Source: Planctomycetota bacterium (GTDB taxonomy: Bacteria > Planctomycetota > PLA2 > JAEUHO01). Taken from it: a stretch of DNA of 45,963 nt. Location: the NCBI GenBank assembly GCA_028281445.1, contig JANQJW010000054.1, forward strand, positions 1-45,963, in the 5' to 3' direction. Both the position numbers and the translations under genes were made by a program. Shown here piece by piece: positions 33,293 through 40,559 of this stretch (the first letter of the stretch is position 1; each line of letters opens with the position of its first letter). Under the pieces are notes generated by a model. The model saw only the letters and a program-made list of their open reading frames with translations. It did not search any database and had not been told where the DNA came from.

Positions 33293-34417
33293 ATGGCACA
33301 TCAACGCACCCGATCCTGGCTCCCGGTCCTCAGCTTCGCGAAGGCGATGCTCGAGGCGCTGAAGGACGAGGGCACATACAACCCGCGCAAGAACCCCAGC
33401 TTGTGGCTCGGGTTCATCCTGGGCACCGGCGTTCCGATCATGGCGCTCGTGAGCGGCGCCGCCCCGTGGTTCAAGGTCCTCAGCCTGACCGCGCCGCTCT
33501 TCTGGGGCGTCATCCTCGGCGCGGCGGGCCGTGTCGGCATGAACGCAAAGCAGGAGCGCGACATCATGGCGGGCGAGGTGCGCCGCGTCGTGAACGCGCA
33601 GCGCGAGGCCGAGGCGCGGGTCGGCGAGGAACAGGACAAGCGCCGCGCGCTCGAGTCGGAGCGCGAGGACGTCCTGTCGGAGCTCAAGCTGGCGCAGGCC
33701 GTCCAGGCCACGCTCGAGCCGCAGCCGATCGACCGGCCGGACGTCGAAGTCGTGGGCTCCAACATCCCGACACGCTTCATCGGCGGCGACTATCTGCACA
33801 CCAACGTGGTCGAGAACCGCTGGCTGTACCTCGTGCTGCTCGACGTGTCGGGCCACGGCATCTCGGCGGCGCTCGTCGTGGCGCGGATCCACGGCATGGT
33901 GCGGCGGCTCACGCTCACGAAGAAGCGGCCGGCCGAAATGGTCGAGCGGCTCAACCGCGCGGCGCAACGATTGCTGCAGCACACGTACTTCTTCATCACC
34001 GCGGCGATCGTTCGCATGGACCTCGCAACCGGCGAGGCGGAGCTCAGCACCGCGGGCCACCCCGAGCAGATCCTGCTTCGCAAGGAAGGCGGGATGGAGC
34101 TGCTCAGGACGAACAACCGGCTGCTGGGAATGCACGACGATCCCATGGACCCGGACGAACCGTCGGTACGGGTCTTCCTCGAGCCCGGCGACTCGATCGT
34201 GCTCTTCACCGACGGGCTCTACGAGCTTCTCGACGACAAGGAGGGCCAGATCCTCGGCGAGGCGGGGCTCCACGAGCGCATCGGCGGCCTCGGAGGCCTC
34301 GAGCCGCAGCTGTTGATCGGCGAGGTGCTCCAGGAGCTGGCGGACTTCCAGGGCCGGTCCGAGTTCGACGACGACGTCACGATGCTCGTCGCTAGGTACC
34401 GAGGTCGCGATTCGTGA
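33293..34417 (+). CDS. Membrane-bound SpoIIE/RsbU-type PP2C phosphatase
   Basis: A 374-residue serine/threonine phosphatase of the PPM family that typically dephosphorylates anti-sigma-factor antagonists. Two transmembrane helices (about 36-80, PSLWLGFILGTGVPIMALVS and FWGVILGAA) are followed by a coiled coil (about 85-130, EREDVLSELKLAQAVQATLE). The catalytic domain has the metal-binding Asp in FIGGDYLH, LLDVSGHGISAALV, TAGHPEQILLRK, FTDGLYELLD and EFDDDVTMLV. It fits partner-switching regulation of a sigma factor, though no kinase or antagonist lies adjacent. A dispersed cruciform-like repeat lies 34 bases after its stop. Confidence 0.9.
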   Translation: MAHQRTRSWLPVLSFAKAMLEALKDEGTYNPRKNPSLWLGFILGTGVPIMALVSGAAPWFKVLSLTAPLFWGVILGAAGRVGMNAKQERDIMAGEVRRVVNAQREAEARVGEEQDKRRALESEREDVLSELKLAQAVQATLEPQPIDRPDVEVVGSNIPTRFIGGDYLHTNVVENRWLYLVLLDVSGHGISAALVVARIHGMVRRLTLTKKRPAEMVERLNRAAQRLLQHTYFFITAAIVRMDLATGEAELSTAGHPEQILLRKEGGMELLRTNNRLLGMHDDPMDPDEPSVRVFLEPGDSIVLFTDGLYELLDDKEGQILGEAGLHERIGGLGGLEPQLLIGEVLQELADFQGRSEFDDDVTMLVARYRGRDS

Positions 34418-34451
34418 TGCGCGCCGCACACCACATTGCGTAGGTGCGGCT

Positions 34452-34545
34452 CCCTGGTTGCTCGACGGCGCTTTGCGAGCCTCCTCCTCGCGTAGCCAGG
34501 CTACGCGTCGTCGTCGCTCGCTTTGCGGCGCCTTCGCCCCAGGGG
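34452..34545 (+). repeat. Cruciform-like dispersed repeat, copy 2
   Basis: This is the plus-strand copy of the element at 6269. Conserved blocks are CTCGACGGCGCT (34461-34472), TCCTCGCGT (34485-34493), ACGCGTCGTC (34503-34512) and GCGGCGCCTTCGCCCCAG (34525-34542). The inner hairpin GCGTAGCC-A-GGCTACGC (34490-34506) differs in bases from copy 1 but still pairs. The outer arms CCCTGG/CCAGGG pair too. It begins 34 bases after the RsbU-type gene stop, in the same orientation, and ends before the convergent desulfhydrase gene. The remaining 34418-34609 has no recognised feature. Confidence 0.75.
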
Positions 34546-34609
34546 CCCGGCGTGTTGAGCAGGTCGCCCGAGGTGCACTTGAGTCGGTTCGCGCAGGCAA
34601 GGCACGCGA

Positions 34610-35605
34610 CTAGCCGAGCGCCTGAATCGCCTCCGCAAAGCTGAAGAGGCCGAAGATGCCTCCGGTGTGCAGGAACACGGTGGCGCCGTCGTCCCACGTG
34701 CCTTTCCGCGCCTCCGCAACGAGGCCCGCGAACGCCTTGCCGCTATAGACGGGATCGACGATCACGCCCTCCCGGCGCGCGAGCTCGGCGTGCGCGCGCA
34801 TCTCGGCTGACGTGGTGCGCGCGTAGCCCTCGCCCTTGTAGCCCTCGACGATCGTCCAGTGCGATTCGGCGCGGATCTCGGGCTGCACGAAACCGCGATC
34901 CACCGCGTCGTCGAGGATGGCGTCGATGACGCGGTCGAAGTACGCCGCGTCGTCGCAGACCGCGACGCCGAGCACGTCGATGTCGGTGCGGCCGGACGCG
35001 GCGCAGCCGAGTGCGAGCCCTGCGGTCGTTCCGCCGCTGCCCGTGGCGTGGACGATGCGGCGGACGCGCAGGCGCAGGTCGCCCGCCTGAGCGAGCAGCT
35101 CCCCCACCGCGGCGGCGTAGCCGCACGCACCGATGGCGTTGCTGCCGCCTTCGGGAATGGCGTAGCCGAACCGACCCTGTGCACCGAGGTCGGCCACGAC
35201 ACGGTCCATGATGGCCTCTCGCTCGGGCCACTGATCCGGCGTGATGAAGGTGACCTCGGCACCGACGAGACGGTCGAGGAGCAGGTTGCCGTCGGGCAGC
35301 GCGGGTTCTTCGCCGCGCAGCACGAGGTGCGAACGCAGCCCGGCACGCGCGGCGGCCACGGCGGTAGCGCGGGCGTGGTTCGACGTCACGGCGCCGCAGG
35401 TGACGAGGGTGTCGGCGCTCTTCGCGAGCGCGTCGGCGACCAGGAACTCGAGCTTGCGCACCTTGTTCCCGCTGAGTGCCGAGCCCGTGAGGTCGTCCCG
35501 CTTGATCCAGAGCTCGATGCCGAGGTCGCTGCCTGTGCGTTCGAGCCGCTCCAGCGGCGTCGGCAGGTTAGCGAGCGGCAGCCGTTCCGGCGAGGAGAGG
35601 TCCAT
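34610..35605 (-). CDS. PLP-dependent D-cysteine desulfhydrase / ACC deaminase family
   Basis: A 331-residue fold-type II PLP enzyme. The PLP-binding lysine is in LSGNKVRKLEFLVADA (Lys48). Further motifs are VTCGAVTSNHARATA, PEGGSNAIGACGYAAAV and HATGSGGTTAGLALG, followed by DPVYSGKAFAGLV and FLHTGGIFGLFS. These match D-cysteine desulfhydrases, which share their fold with ACC deaminase. The substrate-defining residues cannot be judged here, so either name is possible. The gene is convergent with the RsbU-type phosphatase. ATG 35605 has GGA-rich sequence upstream. It marks the left boundary of the accessory island. Confidence 0.88.
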   Translation of the reverse strand: MDLSSPERLPLANLPTPLERLERTGSDLGIELWIKRDDLTGSALSGNKVRKLEFLVADALAKSADTLVTCGAVTSNHARATAVAAARAGLRSHLVLRGEEPALPDGNLLLDRLVGAEVTFITPDQWPEREAIMDRVVADLGAQGRFGYAIPEGGSNAIGACGYAAAVGELLAQAGDLRLRVRRIVHATGSGGTTAGLALGCAASGRTDIDVLGVAVCDDAAYFDRVIDAILDDAVDRGFVQPEIRAESHWTIVEGYKGEGYARTTSAEMRAHAELARREGVIVDPVYSGKAFAGLVAEARKGTWDDGATVFLHTGGIFGLFSFAEAIQALG

Positions 35606-35649
35606 GGGCGGATGGTATCCCCACCAGGGCTTGAGGACGGGAGCCCGCG

Positions 35650-36144
35650 CTAGATGACGCCGGCGAACCGAAGCGCCTCGAGCAGCGCGACAGCCGCCAG
35701 GGTGACGCTAGCCTTGAGATTGCTGCGCTTGGCATGCGCGAACATGCTCTCCACTTCGTTCCGGGGGTAGATCTGCGCCAGGGCGACGGTCTCTGCGTCT
35801 GGCGCTTCGCCAATCAGGAACGGAACGATGAAGATCGCGAACAACTGCGGCGTCCCGTCGCTTCTCCTTCCGGGGAGGGAGCCGCGGATTCCGGTGAGCG
35901 GCAGAGGAACTGGGCTATCGAACCAGCACCGGACGTGCTCGCGGTGGATCTGCTCCAGGTTCCTGGGAAGCAGGCTCTCGACGGCGAGGCCGATCAAGGA
36001 CGATGGGGCGTAGCCGAAGGCGACCCCGGCTGCCGAGTTCGAGTACACGATTCGGCCGCGTCGATTGACCGCCAGCACGGCATGTCCGTAAGAGTCCATG
36101 CTCGAGAGCGCATGGTAGCGCTTGTGCGCGAACCCGTTGGCCAT
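35650..36144 (-). CDS. PAS-domain protein with hydrophobic C-terminal helix
   Basis: A 164-residue protein. Residues about 15-65 look like a PAS sensor: MDSYGHAVLAVNRRGRIVYS is followed by NSAAGVAFGYAPSSLIGLAV, a typical PAS opening. The middle (LTGIRGSLPGRRSDGTPQLF) continues the PAS beta sheet. The last 40 residues contain a hydrophobic run (ASVTLAAVALLEALRFAGVI) that could be a membrane tail. No kinase or output domain follows. The start ATG at 36144 is three bases after the stop of the lipoprotein gene, so it is the third gene of a minus-strand operon. It may sense redox or ligands, but this is inference. Confidence 0.72.
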   Translation of the reverse strand: MANGFAHKRYHALSSMDSYGHAVLAVNRRGRIVYSNSAAGVAFGYAPSSLIGLAVESLLPRNLEQIHREHVRCWFDSPVPLPLTGIRGSLPGRRSDGTPQLFAIFIVPFLIGEAPDAETVALAQIYPRNEVESMFAHAKRSNLKASVTLAAVALLEALRFAGVI

Positions 36145-36147
36145 GGA

Positions 36148-36726
36148 CTACGCCGCCCTGTTGGTGGCCTCTCGGCGCAGGGCAGCCTGTCCCCATCTCT
36201 TGCCACCAACCGTCGCGCCGCCGAGACCCAAGGCGCCCAGGAGAACCCAGAGGAGTGTGTCATCGCCCGTGCCTTCAGACTGAAGGCGCGCGAGGAGTTC
36301 GGTGAGCTCTGCTCGCTGCTCCTCGCTACGGCCCTCAAGTGCCGCCAGCGCACTGTCGTTCAGTCCCTTGATCTCGCGGAGTGCCTCTTCGTTGCGACTC
36401 GCAGCCGTGGCCATTTGCCTGCGGAAGCGTGCGAGAGAGCCCTGCGGATCGGACTCGTATGCCGCCAACGCTTCGTTGATGTCGGCCCTGGTACGGGACT
36501 CGGAGTCGGCCAACACAGTTCGCAGGTCTTCCTCGGCTTTTCCCAGGTCAGCCATCAAGGCGTGATCGGCGTCTTGTCGCTGCCGTTGTTCACGAGCGAG
36601 TGCCTCCTCGCCCTCGCGTACGCGCATGCTGCCGGCGGGAGCCGAGACGAACAGCCCCCCGTCACGCACGCCGACACACCCGACCAGCATCAACCCCAGG
36701 GACAGCCACGTACTTGTCTTGAACAT
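36148..36726 (-). CDS. Coiled-coil lipoprotein with C-terminal membrane segment
   Basis: A 192-residue protein. The N-terminus MFKTSTWLSLGLMLVGC is a signal with lipobox LVGC. A long charged coiled coil follows (EGEEALAREQRQRQDADHAL, LKQ-like heptads and LEGRSEEQRAELTELLARLQ). Near the C-terminus is one hydrophobic segment (TLLWVLLGALGLGGATVGG) and a basic tail. This lipid-anchored N-terminus plus C-terminal helix could span the envelope, as in two-component spanins, but no homology is claimed. ATG 36726 is preferred over an upstream in-frame start. The upstream gene ends five bases away. Confidence 0.68.
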   Translation of the reverse strand: MFKTSTWLSLGLMLVGCVGVRDGGLFVSAPAGSMRVREGEEALAREQRQRQDADHALMADLGKAEEDLRTVLADSESRTRADINEALAAYESDPQGSLARFRRQMATAASRNEEALREIKGLNDSALAALEGRSEEQRAELTELLARLQSEGTGDDTLLWVLLGALGLGGATVGGKRWGQAALRREATNRAA

Positions 36727-36731
36727 CGTAT

Positions 36732-37142
36732 TCAACTCGCATCTCCGGTACACCGACCAACGATCCACAGAAAGAACACCGTCCAGCCCAGAAGGAGCAC
36801 GAGGTCGTAAGGCGTGCTCCAGGGGATGCAGACGGTGCTGAGCTCAGGCATGGCCAGCAACAGGGCTAGTCCGATCCACGTGCCCACACAGACGATGCAG
36901 TCAACGAGCTTTCGCGAAACCGGGGCTGCTCGAAGGCGAGTCCGCGCCGCTTCGAGCAGCGCGGACTTCACAACCAACCAGGCCAGTCCGTAGACAGCAC
37001 CTGAATAGAGAACCAAATCAACCGCGTCCACGACGAGATCCGCTAGCGGGCACCACCCGCCTGCGTGGGCAGCCGCCGCTGCAGCGTGCGACCGGTCGGA
37101 GCATCCATCTCTTGCGCAGCATTTCTTCTTTCTCCGTTTCAT
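36732..37142 (-). CDS. DUF1360-like small membrane protein
   Basis: A 136-residue protein with a very basic, Cys-containing N-terminus (MKRRKKKCCARDGCSDRSHA). Three hydrophobic segments follow (LADLVVDAVDLVLYSGAVYG and later LALLLAMP and LVLLLGWTVFFLWIVGRC). The core CIVCVGTWIGLALL resembles the CxxCxxxWxG signature of DUF1360 proteins. DUF1360 is found in many bacteria and phages and has no established biochemical role. ATG 37142 is used. It is the first gene of a three-gene minus-strand operon, divergent from the sigma factor with 178 bases between starts. Confidence 0.62.
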   Translation of the reverse strand: MKRRKKKCCARDGCSDRSHAAAAAAHAGGWCPLADLVVDAVDLVLYSGAVYGLAWLVVKSALLEAARTRLRAAPVSRKLVDCIVCVGTWIGLALLLAMPELSTVCIPWSTPYDLVLLLGWTVFFLWIVGRCTGDAS

Positions 37143-37253
37143 GACGGCCGTGAGACATCGAGGCTCTTGAACATCAAGCGGCCTCGCCGGCGTCCATCTA
37201 TTAGTGGGGTGCAGCAAGAGAACTTGCGTCGCAACATTGGGGAGACGACGTGT

Positions 37254-37282
37254 CGGACGGATGTCGGTGCCCCCCCTACAAT
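37254..37282 (+). promoter_or_regulatory. Possible sigma-70-type promoter for the sigma-factor gene
   Basis: A TACAAT box at 37277-37282 matches the -10 consensus at five of six positions. CGGACG lies 17 bases upstream and shares only GAC with the -35 consensus. The start codon is 38 bases downstream. A short palindrome TTGCG-T-CGCAA lies upstream at 37224-37234. Plausible but unproven. Confidence 0.4.
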
Positions 37283-37320
37283 GGGTCGCCCTGTGCCCTG
37301 GGAAGGAGTGAGAAGCACGC

Positions 37321-38172
37321 ATGGCCCTAGATGACCGCTGCGACCAACTCATCCGCCAGGGATGGCGCGCAGCACGGCAAACGCACCGTGGAGTAAAGGT
37401 CAGGTTCCGCGTGTTTCGTGCCCACGTTGAGGCCTGCGTCGCCTCGCGCCTGACCAGGTCGCCGGAGGACGTTCCGCACGACATCCTCGAACGCGTAGAC
37501 TTTTCAGATCTCTACCTCGCATGCGGTTGTGAGCAAAGTGACGAGAGAGCCTGGATGCTTGCGCGAGAGCTCCTCGGCAAGAGCGTCTATTGGCGCCTGC
37601 GCCGGATGGGTGCGTCCCACGGACAAGCACGGCAGGCGGAAGATGACTTCCCCGGACGCTGGGCTGAACCACCGCGTAGCGGAAAGACGAAGACTCTGTT
37701 CGGCAGATACCTCGGCATCGGCTCTCTGCGAGGCTACGTCATGATGGTCGAGGCGCGACGCTGGACACGCACACTTTCGGATCCACTGCGTCGCTGGCTG
37801 TCGATCGAGGCGCAGGAACCGGAGCTTCCTGCAGCAGCGGAGGCGAGGCGTGATGCCAAGGAAGATGACCTGAGGACGTACCAGATCATCGATGCGGCCT
37901 GGAGACGCCTAGATGCCCGATCGCGCGCCTCGCTTGTTCTGAAGTTCGTGCACGGACTGAAACAGCGCGAGATTTCACGGGTGTTCCATCTCAGCGAGTC
38001 GCAGGTGAGTCGTATCCTCAGGAGCGCTTCTGCTGTTCTCCAAGACGCCTTGGCTGTCTGGATCGAGTCGGGAATCGTGGCGAGCAAGGCGGTCGCGGCC
38101 AGCGTGCTGCTTCAACGGATGCACATCTCGCGAGCGCACGAGCCCTATCGACCTGGTCCCGGGCCGCTGTAG
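37321..38172 (+). CDS. ECF-like RNA polymerase sigma factor
   Basis: A 283-residue sigma-70-family protein. The C-terminal half holds a region-4 helix-turn-helix: AWRRLDARSRASLVLKFVHG followed by LKQREISRVFHLSESQVSRI. The preceding segment FGRYLGIGSLRGYVMMVEAR is like the region-2/linker stretch of the large ECF-like sigma factors seen in Myxococcota. Region 2 proper is weak, and the N-terminal 120 residues (MALDDRCDQLIRQGWRAARQ) are unusual. Two Cys near residue 69 (CGC) are notable. It lies directly before a zinc-finger anti-sigma-like gene, the standard pairing. Targets are probably in the same island; this is inference. Confidence 0.78.
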   Translation: MALDDRCDQLIRQGWRAARQTHRGVKVRFRVFRAHVEACVASRLTRSPEDVPHDILERVDFSDLYLACGCEQSDERAWMLARELLGKSVYWRLRRMGASHGQARQAEDDFPGRWAEPPRSGKTKTLFGRYLGIGSLRGYVMMVEARRWTRTLSDPLRRWLSIEAQEPELPAAAEARRDAKEDDLRTYQIIDAAWRRLDARSRASLVLKFVHGLKQREISRVFHLSESQVSRILRSASAVLQDALAVWIESGIVASKAVAASVLLQRMHISRAHEPYRPGPGPL

Positions 38173-38238
38173 GAGCTTCTGGCTTCCCGCTTGACTGAGA
38201 CCTCCAAGGACCGCCATGATGCCTTTGGAAGGAAGCCG

Positions 38239-38535
38239 ATGACCCGTTCTCAGGATCCCGAGGCGGATCTTCTTCGCGCGATGATCGCTGCCTGCGCCTC
38301 CAAGAGCCTCACGCGCTCAAAGTCCTGTGTTGACACCGAGTACCTGGTAGGCCTCGCCGAGGGCACGCTCACACCCCAGGAGCGAGCCTGCGTGACCGAG
38401 CATGTAGCTGACTGCCTCTATTGCTCGACGATGGTGGCAGCCGCAGTGCGCGAGCTGTCGGACACTCCGAACGGCGACGCTCCGCCCAATGCGCAGTTCG
38501 ACCCGTCTCGAGAGCGGCGCCGGGACGGTGCGTAG
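38239..38535 (+). CDS. Zinc-finger (zf-HC2-like) anti-sigma factor
   Basis: A 98-residue protein with the anti-sigma zinc motif: CVDTEYLVGLAEGTLTPQER followed by ACVTEHVADCLYCSTMV, giving the H-x3-C-x2-C pattern of zf-HC2 proteins. There is no transmembrane helix after it, so it is a soluble, ZAS-type partner. ATG 38239 is preceded by GGAAGG; a TTG at 38191 is less likely. The gap to the sigma gene stop is 66 bases. Residues 75-98 are polar and probably disordered. The pairing with the upstream sigma factor supports the call. Signal sensed by the pair is unknown. Confidence 0.68.
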   Translation: MTRSQDPEADLLRAMIAACASKSLTRSKSCVDTEYLVGLAEGTLTPQERACVTEHVADCLYCSTMVAAAVRELSDTPNGDAPPNAQFDPSRERRRDGA

Positions 38536-38675
38536 GCAAAACCAAGAGACCCGTACAAGTTCTTCGCGCGGTCTGCTCTATGTCCATGGATGCGCGTGGC
38601 GGCGTGAAGCGCCTCAAGCCTTCCACCGGGTTGCGAATCCCATCCCCTGCGGTTGATTCGCGTCGCCTGCGTGTC

Positions 38676-38706
38676 CCGTTGCATCGGCATCGGATCCGTT
38701 GCATCG
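38676..38706 (+). promoter_or_regulatory. Two direct repeats spaced 20 bp, candidate operator
   Basis: CCGTTGCATCG occurs at 38676-38686 and again at 38696-38706, a period of 20 bp or about two helical turns. The spacing places both copies on one DNA face, as for an activator or repressor dimer. It lies in the 252-bp gap before the first probable beta-domain protein gene. No matching copy was noticed elsewhere. Confidence 0.5.
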
Positions 38707-38715
38707 AGTGAATAG

Positions 38716-38749
38716 GGCACTGTGCAGCGGGAGAACCCCACTGCGTGCC
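38716..38749 (+). other. Bulged hairpin upstream of first beta-domain gene
   Basis: GGCAC (38716-38720) pairs with GTGCC (38745-38749) and GCAG (38724-38727) with CTGC (38741-38744), leaving a three-base bulge. An inner GGG/CCC helix closes loop AGAA. It sits 38 bases before the strong ribosome site of the next gene, so it is in its 5' leader if transcription starts upstream. It may be a terminator for the anti-sigma gene or a leader structure. Confidence 0.45.
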
Positions 38750-38787
38750 TGCCGAACGCATCTCTTGAATGCCCTTAGGAGGTATCT

Positions 38788-39147
38788 ATGGCTGGGGAAC
38801 TCGTCCCGCTCGTTCTTATCCCGCGCTACACAACGTATGCAGGTGCAAGCACGTTCACATCCATTGCGATGGACGTGTCGGAGTATCAAAAGGCCATCGT
38901 CAACGTCTGGCGAGGGAAGCTCACTGGTACGTCACCTACGTTCACAGTCAGCTTCCAGGAGTCGACGGATCAGGACTCCTGGACGACCTGCACCAACGGC
39001 TCGGGAGGCGATCCCGGCGCTGAGACCGAGGCGCAATACTCGCCCACCCTTGCCAAGCGATGGTTCCGCATCGTCCTGACGCTCGCCGGAAACGACCCTG
39101 TGGGTTCTGCGTGGGCGATCGGCTTCCTGGAGATGCGCCAGAGCTAG
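38788..39147 (+). CDS. Small probable beta-domain protein A
   Basis: A 119-residue protein of unknown family. No signal peptide or membrane helix. It has alternating polar/hydrophobic strands expected of a beta sandwich: VPLVLIPRYTTYAGASTFTS, MDVSEYQKAIVNVWRGKLTG, TSPTFTVSFQESTDQDSWTT and AKRWFRIVLTL. The same layout occurs in the paralogue at 39236 with shared RxTT, WRGxLxGTSPxF and KxWF motifs. I know of phage-like and discoidin-like proteins with similar StDxxxW phrases, but the match is from memory. The start has a perfect AGGAGG ribosome site, so high translation is expected. Structural subunit or surface-binding domain are both possible. Confidence 0.7.
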   Translation: MAGELVPLVLIPRYTTYAGASTFTSIAMDVSEYQKAIVNVWRGKLTGTSPTFTVSFQESTDQDSWTTCTNGSGGDPGAETEAQYSPTLAKRWFRIVLTLAGNDPVGSAWAIGFLEMRQS

Positions 39148-39156
39148 AGCACGCCA

Positions 39157-39196
39157 GCCCTGCGGGCCGGCAACGTGAGTTGTTGGCTCGCAGGGC
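39157..39196 (+). terminator. 18-bp hairpin with GUGA tetraloop after beta-domain gene A
   Basis: GCCCTGCGGGCCGGCAAC (39157-39174) pairs with GTTGTTGGCTCGCAGGGC (39179-39196) around GTGA, with only three G-U wobbles. It starts nine bases after the stop of gene A and ends before the ribosome site of gene B. No real T-run follows (CCTGTTCTTG), so it may attenuate, protect the mRNA 3' end, or set a ratio between A and B. Confidence 0.7.
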
Positions 39197-39235
39197 CCTG
39201 TTCTTGTCGTCGCAGTTCGAGATGAGGAGGTTGGC

Positions 39236-39598
39236 GTGTCAGGCCGACAGGTTCCGATTGTCATTGTTCCGCGCTTCACGACGTTCGTGAACAACACCCC
39301 ACCGTACATCACGCTTCCGCTCGATGTGCGCGCATACAGCGGGGCGAATCTCGTCGCATGGCGAGGCACGCTCAACGGCACGAGTCCCGTGTTCGACATC
39401 CACTTCTATGAGTCGATGGACCGAGAAGACTGGACGCAATGCACGGGTGACGAGGGCGGAGAGATCGCTGCTACGACGGAGACTCTCTTCTCCATCAACT
39501 TCACCAAGAAGTGGTTCAACGTCGCGATCAACTGCACCGGTACGAACGCTTCCGTCACCTGCTGGACTCAAGGCTTCTTGATCCGGCGAGAGAAGTAG
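39236..39598 (+). CDS. Small probable beta-domain protein B
   Basis: A 120-residue paralogue of the gene at 38788. Matching segments are VPIVIVPRFTTFV, VAWRGTLNGTSPVF, HFYESMDREDWTQC, and KKWFNVAINC at the C-terminal side; about 25-30% identity by eye. It has more Cys (three) than protein A. The GTG start at 39236 has GAGGAGG seven bases upstream. The next gene starts five bases after its stop, so it belongs to the same transcript as the Cys-cluster protein. Tandem duplication with divergence suggests a two-component assembly or two specificities. Function not assigned. Confidence 0.7.
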   Translation: MSGRQVPIVIVPRFTTFVNNTPPYITLPLDVRAYSGANLVAWRGTLNGTSPVFDIHFYESMDREDWTQCTGDEGGEIAATTETLFSINFTKKWFNVAINCTGTNASVTCWTQGFLIRREK

Positions 39599-39602
39599 AG
39601 AC

Positions 39603-40556
39603 ATGCCCTGCACGACGTGCGCCCAGAGCAGAGATGGCCTCAAATGCCTCTGCAGCTCGTGCTCGGAACGCAGGTGGTTTCGGAGCCCGCTCTTTCAGGG
39701 GAGCGCGTGCTACAGCCCGTACGCGAGCTACAAGGACTTCCCGGAGACGACGTCGTCAGGACTGATCGAGAGCATCGGCATCCGGATCGACCCAACCACG
39801 CTGAGTCGGGCAGACAGGCGGTGGATCCATGACCGGCGCGCGAGTCGGCGAACGACTCTGGCTGCTCCGCAGGGGTGCTCTGCCGCACCACCTGGACTAG
39901 GGAAGCTCCCCCTGCTGTCCGGTCCTGGCGGTTGTGGAACGAGCGAAGCGGAGATGGCAGGTGATCCGCAAGAGGTGGACCTAGCAGCCCACGCAACGGC
40001 ACGGGACTCCGCGGCCGGAGCGTCCGGCAGCGAGGGATCCGCTCGAGTAGGCACGACACTCGACACGCCGTTCACTTCACAGGAGGGTCGCGGCAAGGCC
40101 AGCCCTCCTCCCATCGATGATCCGTGCGCCAACTGCGCTTGTTGTGATTGCGTCTGCAAGACGAAACATGAACCGGAGACAGTTGTCGTACCGTTCCCGG
40201 ATTGGATGAAATGGATGCTGGGGCACGAGGATGAGACTGTGGTACTCGACGGGGGCTCGGTGAGCGTCACGGCCGCGGCGTCTCACTCACCCCGCGCCGA
40301 TCTAGGTCCTGGCATCGAAGGGCGCCCTGCCGCGAGCTCTTCTCCTACGGAAGCAACCAGTCTTGTCAGCGCGGTCGAAGCCGCTAGCGAGCCCGTTGCG
40401 CCAGCTGAGCACGCACATGAGCCCGCCGCCAGCGAACCGTCCGAGCAGGAAGCCGTCGAGCTGACGGCCCCCGACGCGCTCGCAGCGGAGCCTCAACGTG
40501 ATTCCGAGCACAGAGCACCGGACCGGCTCGCACGACGAGGCAGAGAGATCAGGTAA
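39603..40556 (+). CDS. Cysteine-cluster, low-complexity protein
   Basis: A 317-residue protein with no recognised domain. The first 20 residues carry C-x2-C-x8-C-x-C-x2-C (MPCTTCAQ ... CLCSSC), and near residue 180 lies DPCANCACCDCVCKT, six cysteines within 11 residues. These could bind zinc or iron-sulfur, or form crosslinks. Between and after are Ser/Ala/Glu/Pro-rich, probably disordered stretches; one aromatic island reads VVVPFPDWMKWMLGHEDETV. There is no signal peptide. The ATG is five bases after the beta-domain gene B stop and the TAA abuts the start of the giant gene, so the four genes are tightly packed. The giant protein also has a Cys cluster. Confidence 0.65.
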   Translation: MPCTTCAQSRDGLKCLCSSCSERRWFRSPLFQGSACYSPYASYKDFPETTSSGLIESIGIRIDPTTLSRADRRWIHDRRASRRTTLAAPQGCSAAPPGLGKLPLLSGPGGCGTSEAEMAGDPQEVDLAAHATARDSAAGASGSEGSARVGTTLDTPFTSQEGRGKASPPPIDDPCANCACCDCVCKTKHEPETVVVPFPDWMKWMLGHEDETVVLDGGSVSVTAAASHSPRADLGPGIEGRPAASSSPTEATSLVSAVEAASEPVAPAEHAHEPAASEPSEQEAVELTAPDALAAEPQRDSEHRAPDRLARRGREIR

Positions 40557-40559
40557 GTG

